From assembly GCA_913060465.1 (NCBI GenBank), contig CAJXTR010000005.1:1-38547 (forward strand): DNA of 38,547 bases, read 5' to 3'. Both the position numbers and the translations under genes were made by a program. This document shows positions 23,215 to 30,937 of this stretch, one piece after another. The notes under the pieces are model-generated. The model worked only from the letters and a program-made list of their open reading frames with translations. It searched no databases and had not been told where the DNA came from. This DNA is from an uncultured Cryomorphaceae bacterium. GTDB lineage: Bacteria > Bacteroidota > Bacteroidia > Flavobacteriales > Schleiferiaceae. Position 1 is the first letter of the stretch. Each line of letters opens with the position of its first letter.

Positions 23215-23222
23215 TAACTTTG
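23215..23222 (+). promoter_or_regulatory. -7 element for surE-lpxB operon
   Basis: TAACTTTG matches TANNTTTG exactly and ends 19 bases before ATG 23242. The place of the -33 element reads TTTATG rather than TTG. The 90-base region is shared with the divergent metallopeptidase gene. Confidence 0.45.
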
Positions 23223-23241
23223 GCAGATAGCCCGAGAACTC

Positions 23242-24018
23242 ATGACAAAACGCCCATTAATTTTAGTCACTAACGACGATAGTATCATTGCACCAGGCAT
23301 CAGAACCTTAGTTTCTATTGCCAACGAGTTTGGCGATGTGTATGTGGTGGCGCCCGATGGCCCACAAAGTGGAAAAGGCCACGCCATTACACTCGACCAA
23401 AGTTTACGCTGTACTGAGGTTGCTAGTGATGGGCCACAGAAAGAATTTAAAGTCAGCGGTACGCCAGCGGATTGTGTAAAGCTTGCCATCAACGTAGTGC
23501 TGCCCAGAAGACCGGATTTAATCCTTAGCGGTATCAATCACGGTTCAAATGCCTCTGTGAACGTTATTTATTCTGGGACTATGAGTGCAGCGGTAGAAGG
23601 CGCACTCGAACGCATTCATAGCATAGGTTTTAGTTTGGATGAATTCCCATGGACCGCTTCGATGGAAGCTGCCAAACCCTTTATTAGAACCATTATATCA
23701 AATGTGCTGGCGAATGGATTGCCAAGCGGTGTGTGTTTGAATGTCAATGTTCCGGCCAATGATCAGCTGCCCTACAAAGGCATTCGCGTATGTCGTCAAG
23801 CTATTGGGAATTGGGTCGAAGAGTTTGATTCGAGAATTGACCCTTATGGCAGACCGTATTATTGGCTCACCGGAAAATACGAACTCTACGATCAAGGTGC
23901 AGATACCGATATAGCTGCCTTGAAAGATGGATATATAAGCGTGGTTCCCGTAAGTGTAGATCTTACCGCACATGAATCCATAGCAACCCTAAACCAATGG
24001 AATTTTGAAACTGAGTAA
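23242..24018 (+). CDS. surE: 5'/3'-nucleotidase SurE
   Basis: A 258-residue SurE. It removes phosphate from nucleoside monophosphates with a divalent metal. The metal-binding segment is LVTNDDSIIAPGI at residues 8-20; the family norm is NDDG, so the Gly is Ser14 here. Other marks are APDGPQSGKGHAIT, VSGTPADCVKLA, LSGINHGSN and the YSGTMSAAVEGAL region. Length is normal. It begins the run surE - small membrane protein - lpxB - spoIID-like gene, in which all neighbours touch or overlap. Confidence 0.93.
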   Translation: MTKRPLILVTNDDSIIAPGIRTLVSIANEFGDVYVVAPDGPQSGKGHAITLDQSLRCTEVASDGPQKEFKVSGTPADCVKLAINVVLPRRPDLILSGINHGSNASVNVIYSGTMSAAVEGALERIHSIGFSLDEFPWTASMEAAKPFIRTIISNVLANGLPSGVCLNVNVPANDQLPYKGIRVCRQAIGNWVEEFDSRIDPYGRPYYWLTGKYELYDQGADTDIAALKDGYISVVPVSVDLTAHESIATLNQWNFETE

Positions 24019-24298
24019 ACGAATAGACTTATTAATTGGCTTCATTGTAGGTATTGGCGCTCCCATTTTCGCCATGGCCATTGCCCTTGAAACCTTTCCC
24101 GTATTGCAAGAGGTTGGCGATGTCGCAAACCCTGCATGGCGCCTTATCGTGATGCGCGCGATCAGCTTCGGCGTAATTATTAACGCAGCTCTATTTTTCA
24201 TCGCAATGAATTTCGGCAGGGACAATGTTTCAAAAGGGATTTTGATTTCTTGTGTGCCAAGTGTTCTAGCCGTCGTCTACTTCCAATTCATTCTATAG
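24005..24298 (+). CDS. Small three-helix membrane protein, unknown function
   Basis: A 97-residue protein with three hydrophobic segments (LLIGFIVGIGAPIFAMAIAL, VMRAISFGVIINAALFFIAM, GILISCVPSVLAVVYFQFIL). No family is recognised. The only workable start is TTG at 24005 (upstream the frame is closed by a stop at 23990), 14 bases inside surE. Its TAG is directly followed by the lpxB ATG. The tight packing supports translation as part of the surE-lpxB run. Because lpxB makes lipid A, a link to the envelope is possible but not shown. Confidence 0.75.
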   Translation: MKLSKRIDLLIGFIVGIGAPIFAMAIALETFPVLQEVGDVANPAWRLIVMRAISFGVIINAALFFIAMNFGRDNVSKGILISCVPSVLAVVYFQFIL

Positions 24299-25369
24299 AT
24301 GAAGGTCTATTGGATTGCAGGAGAGCCCTCAGGGGATGTACAGGCAGCTTCGGTTGCTGAAGCTCTTTTTGCTCGCGATAAATCCATAGAACAACGCGCT
24401 TGGGGCGGCCCACAGCTTGCCAAGGCCGGAGTCATTTTGGACCGCGATGTCTGTTCCGAACCCTTCATGGGATTTGTGGAAGTGGTCATAAGGGCAAGAA
24501 CAATAGCCAAACGATTCTCCGATTGTAAACGTGATGTACTTGCCTTCCAGCCGGATGTATTGGTCTTGGTAGATTATCCTGGTTTTAACTTGAGAATGGC
24601 CGCTTGGGCAAAATCTCAGGGCATTCGAGTGGCCTACTTTATTCCGCCTAAGATTTGGGCATGGAAGGAGGGGCGTCTTGAAAAATTACGTCAGCATTGT
24701 GATGCAATCTACAGCATCTTGCCTTTCGAACAAGCTTGGTACAAAACGCGAGGGCTTGATATTACCTATGTAGGCAATCCGTTGGCCTATAAATACAAGG
24801 ATACCATTGCTATTGGGGCCGATTGTGTCGCCTTATTACCAGGTTCTCGAAAACAAGAAATTCACCGACACCTACCTGTTTTCTACGCTTTTGCAAGGCT
24901 ACATCCTCCGATAAAGTTCAAGGTCATCAGACCAGCTATTGCCGCAAAATTTTGGCCATCGATTGAGGTGCCTGAAAATGTCGAAGTCTTCACGGGCCCT
25001 ATTGAGCAAGGGCTAAAGGATACAATGTTCGCCGCAACCTGTAGTGGAACAGCATCTTTAGAGGTGGCATTGCTAAAAGTGCCGCAAGTGGTCATTTACA
25101 AGGCGAATCCTATTTCTCTGCGCATTGCAAAACTCTTTGTGAAGGTCAAATATTTCTCGTTGCCAAACCTCATCCTCGACCGCCCGGCCATCACCGAGTT
25201 GTTGCAGGGGGAGGTCACGCCAAAACGCCTTTCCAGTTTATATCTCGAATCCATGAAATCTGGAAATGTAGTCCCATATTACGAAGAGTTAATGGCCGCT
25301 TTGGATGATTATAACCCTGGGGATAAAACGGCGGAAGAACTCATTGACCTTGTATCTTCGCAGCGATGA
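24299..25369 (+). CDS. lpxB: Lipid-A-disaccharide synthase
   Basis: A 356-residue LpxB. It joins UDP-2,3-diacylglucosamine and lipid X into the lipid A disaccharide at the inner membrane. The N-terminal GEPSGD motif is at residues 8-13, followed by MGFVEV, YFIPPKIWAWKEGR and LPFEQAWY. The second half has LLPGSRKQEI and CSGTASLEVALLKVPQVVIYK, all diagnostic of the family. Length is slightly short of the E. coli enzyme (382). It overlaps the SpoIID-domain gene by 4 bases. Confidence 0.95.
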   Translation: MKVYWIAGEPSGDVQAASVAEALFARDKSIEQRAWGGPQLAKAGVILDRDVCSEPFMGFVEVVIRARTIAKRFSDCKRDVLAFQPDVLVLVDYPGFNLRMAAWAKSQGIRVAYFIPPKIWAWKEGRLEKLRQHCDAIYSILPFEQAWYKTRGLDITYVGNPLAYKYKDTIAIGADCVALLPGSRKQEIHRHLPVFYAFARLHPPIKFKVIRPAIAAKFWPSIEVPENVEVFTGPIEQGLKDTMFAATCSGTASLEVALLKVPQVVIYKANPISLRIAKLFVKVKYFSLPNLILDRPAITELLQGEVTPKRLSSLYLESMKSGNVVPYYEELMAALDDYNPGDKTAEELIDLVSSQR

Positions 25370-26517
25370 GAAAATTAGTCGTCCTTTTTTTACTCGCCCA
25401 TCTGGGAGTTCAGGCTCAAGAGTTTCTTGAGGATGTTCGTCTGAGTGGCCCTCGTGTATTCTTATTTGCCGAAGATTTTTATTCAAGGGCTCAGATCAAG
25501 GTCAAGCGGGGGTCGTATCTACTGCAAGCATATAATAAGGATAGTACTTACACAAAGGCCTATGGTCCTGATGATGTGCATCCGCTCTATACGTTTCGCG
25601 CTGAGTTGATGTTTAATAGAGCCGAGTGCGATTCCATTACCATTACCAGTCAGGATACCATTGTTATTCGTGTCTTGCGAGGCAATAAATGGACGGAAGA
25701 ACGTCCGTATATCGGTAAACTGATTCTACGTAATAACTTGATTTATCTCGACGCCATTGCTCGTACATCTATGGAAGATTACTTGGCTGGTGTGGTTGAG
25801 GCCGAAGGTGGTTTAGCGGGCCGTGGAAGTTATTTGCAGGCGCAGGCGGTGCTGGCGAGAACTTGGCTGATGACCAATGAAAAAAAGCACATCGAGGACG
25901 GTTACCACGTAAAAGATGACCAGAGTTCACAGGCGTTTAAGGGGGTGGCGCATGGTGGGCATGCTAAAGAGGTAATGGAAGCGGTGCTCAGTGTTCAGGA
26001 CACAGTTGCTTTGTATAAAGGAAAACCTATTATCGGATTTTACCACAGTAATTCCGGTGGTCAAACCGCACTTCCAAATGAGGTTTGGTCACAGTCCTTG
26101 CCGTATTGCCGAAAGGTGGTGGATCCATTTTCATTAAAGGGCTCAAAACTTAATTGGACCCAAACCCATAGTTGGGAACAGTGGACGGGATATTGGAACG
26201 TTGAGGGGGTGAATTGGACCCGTGCCCAATGGCAGGAATTCTTCAATGGCCTTGGTTCCGACCGCAAGAGTCACTGGACTATTGGTGAGAAATCATATAA
26301 ACTAGAAACGGTGCGCAGGGCTTTTAAATGGCGCAGCACTTTTGTTCAAGGCGAGATCACGGAAGAAGGCGTTCACATTACTGGACGCGGCTTTGGACAT
26401 GGTGTGGGCATGGCGCAACAAGGGGCGATGCACATGGCAGCTTCTGGGTTTACGTGGAAGGAAATACTCGACTTTTACTTTAAGGATTTGGAGTACGATT
26501 TGGTGGAAAACCGTTAG
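25366..26517 (+). CDS. Exported SpoIID/LytB-domain protein
   Basis: A 383-residue protein with a signal peptide (LVVLFLLAHLGVQAQ). The SpoIID domain occupies about residues 130-370. Visible marks are SMEDYLAGVVEAEGG with the catalytic-type Glu, LQAQAVLARTWLM, the FYHSNSGGQT segment, and GRGFGHGVGMAQQGAMHMA at residues 340-358. SpoIID in Bacillus is a lytic transglycosylase acting on denuded glycan strands; relatives in non-sporulating Gram-negatives are unstudied peptidoglycan enzymes. It overlaps lpxB by 4 bases. A role in wall remodelling is inferred. Confidence 0.9.
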   Translation: MRKLVVLFLLAHLGVQAQEFLEDVRLSGPRVFLFAEDFYSRAQIKVKRGSYLLQAYNKDSTYTKAYGPDDVHPLYTFRAELMFNRAECDSITITSQDTIVIRVLRGNKWTEERPYIGKLILRNNLIYLDAIARTSMEDYLAGVVEAEGGLAGRGSYLQAQAVLARTWLMTNEKKHIEDGYHVKDDQSSQAFKGVAHGGHAKEVMEAVLSVQDTVALYKGKPIIGFYHSNSGGQTALPNEVWSQSLPYCRKVVDPFSLKGSKLNWTQTHSWEQWTGYWNVEGVNWTRAQWQEFFNGLGSDRKSHWTIGEKSYKLETVRRAFKWRSTFVQGEITEEGVHITGRGFGHGVGMAQQGAMHMAASGFTWKEILDFYFKDLEYDLVENR

Positions 26518-26565
26518 TTCTTCACATCATTTGCATTTTTATAAAAGGGTTGCCAATTTCTTGGA

Positions 26566-27609
26566 ATGCCCGTTTATCCTATTTTCATTATTATCGCCGC
26601 CTTTGCATTGCGCAATTCCTATACTATTGATTTAAGCATTGTCATTGGATGCTTGTTGATAGGCCCTTGGCGCGGCATTAGAAGTGATCTTGCTCGAATA
26701 GTAGCGCTGGTTTTGGCGTTAATGATTCTTCCAAAATTTGAGCAGTGGCGGTATTATTACACAATGCAACTGCCTCCGATTCTTTTGGATTCGGGGCAAC
26801 GGTTTGAGCAATGGTTTGCGCAAAGAATTGGTCGCGTCGCCGAGAAGGATTTACAAGCATTTTTATCGGCTGTTTTATTGGGTGATAAAAGTAAATTATC
26901 GCCTGAGCTGCAATCCGGTTTTGGTATTTTAGGAATACGACATATGCTAGCCGTTAGCGGGTTTCATGTGGGCATATGGACCGCAATGGCAAGTCCCATG
27001 TTTAGCTGGTTTCGCAAGCCTTGGCAACAAAAGTTGCTACTAGGGATGCTTGTTGCTTTTCTCCTTATCTACACACAAAGTGTAGGAGCTGGACCTTCCG
27101 TTGTTCGTGCGGTCGGATCTTTTACATTCGCGCGAATCGCTGCTGCACGTCTCAATCAATGTCCCCCTTTGCACTGGCCAATGCTTATGGTGATTCTTGC
27201 CTATCTGATGAATCCAAACATTGGTGCCTCGCTTGGCTTTCAGCTAAGCTATGCGGCTGTTTTTGGAATACTTCTCGCCATTCGTTCATCACCATGGGCA
27301 CAGTTCATTCAGGGCTACACTTTGGAGAAAAAGCCCAAGGCTCCGGCGTGGTTGGCTACGGTTCAAATATCCTTAGCGGCATGGACAGCCACGTTGCCCA
27401 TTGTCCAATACCACTTTGGCGGAGCCTCACCTTATTTTCTGCTCGGGAACCTGCTCGTGGTGCCTATGTACATGCTATTTATTTGGACCGGATTGGTCGC
27501 AATTTTTTTGGGATTCCTTTTACCTGAACCCATGATTGCTTTTTGGAACTGCTGCTTCGAAAGGATGAATGAATGGATCTTACTCCGGGCGGATTTACTG
27601 CGTCATTAG
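26566..27609 (+). CDS. Half-length ComEC/Rec2-like membrane protein
   Basis: A 347-residue membrane protein with the ComEC competence domain: LLGDKSKL, then HMLAVSGFHVG (residues 126-136), GAGPSVVRA and LGFQLSYAAVFGILL. ComEC forms the inner-membrane channel for DNA uptake. Usual Bacteroidota ComEC is about twice as long, with an N-terminal DUF4131/OB part and sometimes a metallo-beta-lactamase domain. Both are missing, and the frame is closed by a stop just upstream (26542), so the start cannot be extended. It is either a reduced, functional form or a truncated remnant. The 3' end overlaps the convergent cdaA gene by 15 bases. Confidence 0.8.
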   Translation: MPVYPIFIIIAAFALRNSYTIDLSIVIGCLLIGPWRGIRSDLARIVALVLALMILPKFEQWRYYYTMQLPPILLDSGQRFEQWFAQRIGRVAEKDLQAFLSAVLLGDKSKLSPELQSGFGILGIRHMLAVSGFHVGIWTAMASPMFSWFRKPWQQKLLLGMLVAFLLIYTQSVGAGPSVVRAVGSFTFARIAAARLNQCPPLHWPMLMVILAYLMNPNIGASLGFQLSYAAVFGILLAIRSSPWAQFIQGYTLEKKPKAPAWLATVQISLAAWTATLPIVQYHFGGASPYFLLGNLLVVPMYMLFIWTGLVAIFLGFLLPEPMIAFWNCCFERMNEWILLRADLLRH

Positions 27610-28368
27610 AACAGTAAGTCGCTCCTGAAGGGCTTTCGCAGGAACGCGTTCGAACGTGCCGTCGTAGAATACGTGGATACTTCCTGTCTCTTCACTAATA
27701 GAAATGGCCAATGCGTCCGTGCGCTCGGAGATTCCTGCGGCAGCCCGGTGGCGCAAGCCAAATTGAGAGGGGAGGTCGCTACTTTCGCTGAGAGGCAGAA
27801 TAGCGCCCGCAGCGACTACGTTGTTGCCTGAAACAATTGTTGCTCCATCGTGCAATGGCGCATTCTTAAAGAAGATGCTTTCTAATAGAATTCGGCTGAG
27901 GTTAGCGCCCAATTCATGTCCCGTTCCTGCAAAAGAACCTAGAGGATCCTTGCGTTCAAGCACCATAAGCGCACCCGTTTTACTCTCGGCAAGTTGTGCT
28001 GAAGCATTAGCCACGGCTTCCAGGCTTATAAGGTTTGTTTGGTCTGTCTTGCCCACTTTAAAAATACCTCGCCAGCCTTGTCTGCGGGTAAACGTGGCGG
28101 ACCCTACGACCAAAAGGAATTTTCTAATTTCTTGTTGGAAGACAATAACGAGGATGATCAAACCGACCCCCATGAACGAACCTAGTATTTCACTGAGCAA
28201 GTTCATTTCTAGGACTTGAACTAAGCTGTACAGTAGGTAAATCGCAACCATACCGATGAGAATTCGAATGGCTGCAGTGCCGCGTAGGAGGCGGTACACC
28301 TGGTACAGCAGAAATGCTGCAAGAAATATGTCGATGGCGTCTAAAATGCCAAAATTTAACGCTCCCAT
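27595..28368 (-). CDS. dacA: Diadenylate cyclase CdaA/DacA
   Basis: A 257-residue membrane-bound diadenylate cyclase that makes c-di-AMP from two ATP. Three N-terminal helices (residues 10-80) are followed by the DAC domain with the catalytic motifs DGA at 174-176 (LHDGATIV) and RHR at 206-208 (FGLRHRAAAG). Length and topology match CdaA. The start lies 13 bases inside folP, and the 3' end overlaps the ComEC-like gene on the other strand. No GlmM or CdaR gene is adjacent. Confidence 0.95.
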   Translation of the reverse strand: MGALNFGILDAIDIFLAAFLLYQVYRLLRGTAAIRILIGMVAIYLLYSLVQVLEMNLLSEILGSFMGVGLIILVIVFQQEIRKFLLVVGSATFTRRQGWRGIFKVGKTDQTNLISLEAVANASAQLAESKTGALMVLERKDPLGSFAGTGHELGANLSRILLESIFFKNAPLHDGATIVSGNNVVAAGAILPLSESSDLPSQFGLRHRAAAGISERTDALAISISEETGSIHVFYDGTFERVPAKALQERLTVLMTQ

Positions 28369-29234
28369 GGTTGAAGTAATTGCGGTGCCCCTTCTGGGTA
28401 AAGGTGGTTGAACAAGGTAATAGTTTCTACCGCTTCTTTGACATCGTGCACTCTAAGGATTTGTGTTCCACCCATTAATGCGGCCATGTGAAGGGCAGTA
28501 GTTCCATTTAAACTTTCATCCGCAGAGGTGTTCAAAGCCTTATAAATCATGCTTTTTCTTGAAACGCCACTTAGAATGGGTCGGCCCAAGAGTTGAAAAG
28601 CTTGAAGCTCACGAAGTAATTGGTAGTTATGCTCAAGAGTTTTTCCAAAGCCGAAGCCCACATCTACAATAGTATCGTGTATGCCCATGGCGTGCAATGC
28701 TGGGAGTTTTTCAGAAAAGAACGCTACAATATCCTGCGTTACGTGATTGTAGGTAGGATTGTTCTGCATGGTTTGCGGTGTGCCCTGCATGTGCATCATG
28801 ATATACGGACAGCGGTGCGCAGCAACCACTTCGTACATCTTTTCGTCCATCTTTCCGCCACTAATGTCGTTCACGATATGCACGCCAGCCTTTAGTGCAT
28901 TATTAGCTACTTCACTTCTGAATGTATCCACTGAAAGTAAGACGTCAGGACGGCCTGCAATCAACTTTTGAATGGCCGGAAGTATTGCCTCAAGTCTGTT
29001 CCATTCTTCTGTCTCGCTGACATGGTCCGCACCGGGGCGTGAACTGTATGCGCCAAGGTCCAGTATTCGTGCACCCTCATGGATCATTTTTTCAGCTTGC
29101 GCAACAGCGGAATCCACAGTGTTTTTGCGGCTTTCCGCATAAAAAGAATCGGGCGTACAATTAATGATTCCCATCACCCAGGGTGTGGATATCGTGTGAA
29201 TTGTCCCTTGAACGTTCAGCAGAAACTCAGGCAT
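28356..29234 (-). CDS. folP: Dihydropteroate synthase
   Basis: A 292-residue TIM-barrel enzyme that joins the pterin pyrophosphate and p-aminobenzoate in folate synthesis, the target of sulfonamides. Marks are MGIINCTPDSFY (residues 21-32), LDLGAYSSRPGA (the family's DxGxxSTRPGA), LSVDTFRS, IVNDISGG, MHMQGTPQTM and GFGFGKTLEHN. The 3' end overlaps dacA by 13 bases. A textbook promoter lies upstream, with its -33 element inside the first codons of the divergent DUF1599 gene. Confidence 0.95.
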   Translation of the reverse strand: MPEFLLNVQGTIHTISTPWVMGIINCTPDSFYAESRKNTVDSAVAQAEKMIHEGARILDLGAYSSRPGADHVSETEEWNRLEAILPAIQKLIAGRPDVLLSVDTFRSEVANNALKAGVHIVNDISGGKMDEKMYEVVAAHRCPYIMMHMQGTPQTMQNNPTYNHVTQDIVAFFSEKLPALHAMGIHDTIVDVGFGFGKTLEHNYQLLRELQAFQLLGRPILSGVSRKSMIYKALNTSADESLNGTTALHMAALMGGTQILRVHDVKEAVETITLFNHLYPEGAPQLLQPWER

Positions 29235-29259
29235 TGTTCTCGTATCTTCGTTGATAACG

Positions 29260-29289
29260 CAAAGTTAAGTAATGAATACAGCTGACCAA
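29260..29289 (-). promoter_or_regulatory. Exact TTG-N19-TANNTTTG promoter for folP-dacA
   Basis: On the minus strand TTG (29289-29287) is separated by exactly 19 bases from TAACTTTG (29267-29260). The leader to the folP ATG at 29234 would be about 20 bases. The upstream half lies within the coding start of the divergent DUF1599 gene (ATG 29272). Confidence 0.8.
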
Positions 29290-29817
29290 TTCGATGCCGT
29301 CCTAGGAAAATGCCACGGCTTGTTTGAGAAAAAAGGAAAAGATTATGGAACCGCTTGGCGCATCTTACGATTGCCATCCTTGACGGACCAGATTTTTATC
29401 AAGGCCCAACGCTTGCGCAGCATTGAGGAAAAAGGAACCCAGCTCGTAGACGATCCATTGGAGGGCGAATTCATCGGTATTTTGAACTACAGCATCATGG
29501 CGCTTATTCAACTCGAGCGCGGTATCGCGGAGCAACCCGACATGGATTGGGAAGAGGCCAGCACGGCGTATTTAGCTAAAGCGAATGAAGCGAAAGAGTT
29601 AATGCTTCGTAAAAATCATGATTACGGTGAAGCTTGGCGCGATATGCGTATTTCCAGCTTCACGGACCTAATTATTCAAAAGCTCTTGCGCGTCAAACAA
29701 ATTGAAGATAACCAAGGTAAAACCCTTGTCAGTGAAGGCTTAGAAGCGAACTACTTAGATATGATCAACTATAGCGTATTTGCATTGATCATGTTTATGG
29801 AACGTGCAAACTCTTAA
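29272..29817 (+). CDS. DUF1599 protein with internal duplication
   Basis: A 181-residue cytosolic protein made of two similar halves, about residues 12-85 and 105-178. Each carries K-x-x-DYG-x-AWR-x-x-R-x-x-S-x-TD-x-I, then an R-x-x-x-IE stretch and an I/L-NYS-x-x-AL segment (KKGKDYGTAWRILRLPSLTD versus RKNHDYGEAWRDMRISSFTD). DUF1599 is found in Bacteroidota and phages and has been proposed from comparative genomics to be linked to nucleotide modification; no activity is assigned here. It heads the run DUF1599 - BT_3928 - permease - tpiA - prmA. The stop lies 4 bases before the next ATG. Confidence 0.9.
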   Translation: MNTADQFDAVLGKCHGLFEKKGKDYGTAWRILRLPSLTDQIFIKAQRLRSIEEKGTQLVDDPLEGEFIGILNYSIMALIQLERGIAEQPDMDWEEASTAYLAKANEAKELMLRKNHDYGEAWRDMRISSFTDLIIQKLLRVKQIEDNQGKTLVSEGLEANYLDMINYSVFALIMFMERANS

Positions 29818-29821
29818 TACG

Positions 29822-30937
29822 ATGATCAAGAAAATTCTCATTCCTATTGTCCAATTCATTGTGGGTGGCCTATTCATCTTCTCTGGATTAGTGAAGATGA
29901 ATGATCCTGTAGGCTTCTCGTTTAAACTTGAAGAGTACTTCAGTGAACCCGTTTTAAATATCCCATTCTTAGAGCCGCTCGCACTTCCATTGGCCATAAT
30001 GCTAGTCATTGTAGAGGTGCTCTTGGGGGCTGACTTGCTAATGGGCATAAAGCGTCGCTGGACCATGGTGTTGCTCACAGGCATGATAGGTTTCTTTACC
30101 TTCTTGACGTTCTGGAGTGCCTATTTCAATCAAGTAACAGATTGTGGTTGCTTCGGCGATGCTATTCCACTGACTCCCTGGGAGAGTTTTTACAAGGATG
30201 TAGTCTTGAGTTTACTCATTGCCATCCTGTGGTGGGGTGAGCGTGCTCAGATTAATTTCTTCCCGAAAGCCATTTTAAAATTCCTAGCACCTGCCATATT
30301 CTTAGGGTGTATTGCCTTCACATACCATGTGATGAATCACTTGCCCGTCAAAGATTTCCGTCCATATGCAGTAGGAAAGAGTATTGTCGAAGGGATGAAA
30401 CCTGCTGAGGAATTGGGCCTAGAGCCTCCTCAATATGAGGTGATCTACACTATGCAAAACGAAGGGGGAGAACAAGTTGAAATCAGTTCTACCCAATACG
30501 TAGATGAAAAGTGGTGGGAGAAAAAGGAATGGGAATTACAATCGGACCTAAGCAAGACCGTTAAGGTGAGTGAGGGTTACGAGCCGCCAGTACATGATTT
30601 TAGCATCATGTCGGATTATGGAGATATGACGGATAGTATTCTGGCGTTGGATGAAGTATGGCTTTTGGTGGCCTATAATGTCAAAAAGACCCATGCAGAA
30701 GGCTGGGAAAAGGTGGTGCCGAAGTTGGCCCAATTATCTCAAAACAACATTCCTCATGTGGTACTGAGCGCTTCCATGCCGGAAGAGTTGCAAGCATTTG
30801 GCCTACAGTCGGAGACGCCTTTCGCTTTTACAGACGAGACAACCTTGAAAACAATGGTACGTTCGAACCCAGGATGGGTGGTGCTCAAGCGCGGAACGGT
30901 TAGTGCTAAATACCACTATAACGATACCCCAAATTGA
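29822..30937 (+). CDS. BT_3928-family membrane protein (DoxX/MauE-like plus C-terminal domain)
   Basis: A 371-residue protein from the ATG at 29822. The N-terminal part (residues 1-190) has about four to five membrane helices, the DoxX/MauE-like pattern GGLFIFSGLVKMNDP, and a loop with the Cys pair TDCGCFGDAIPL (Cys108, Cys110). The C-terminal part, roughly 200 residues, is soluble, with a thioredoxin-like appearance (EVWLLVAYNVKKTHAEGWEKVVPKLAQL, GWVVLKRGTVSAK) but no CXXC. The family suggests redox or quinone-linked membrane roles; the actual activity is unknown. It ends in TTGA overlap with the permease gene. Confidence 0.85.
   Translation: MIKKILIPIVQFIVGGLFIFSGLVKMNDPVGFSFKLEEYFSEPVLNIPFLEPLALPLAIMLVIVEVLLGADLLMGIKRRWTMVLLTGMIGFFTFLTFWSAYFNQVTDCGCFGDAIPLTPWESFYKDVVLSLLIAILWWGERAQINFFPKAILKFLAPAIFLGCIAFTYHVMNHLPVKDFRPYAVGKSIVEGMKPAEELGLEPPQYEVIYTMQNEGGEQVEISSTQYVDEKWWEKKEWELQSDLSKTVKVSEGYEPPVHDFSIMSDYGDMTDSILALDEVWLLVAYNVKKTHAEGWEKVVPKLAQLSQNNIPHVVLSASMPEELQAFGLQSETPFAFTDETTLKTMVRSNPGWVVLKRGTVSAKYHYNDTPN

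Noticed and set aside
27021-27527. A 168-residue open frame on the plus strand inside the ComEC-like gene
   Set aside because: Alternative frame of a real gene; unusual Cys/Trp-rich composition.
29243-29250. TATCTTCG as a -7 element for the DUF1599 gene
   Set aside because: One mismatch to TANNTTTG and no TTG at the expected spacing; kept only as a weak possibility.
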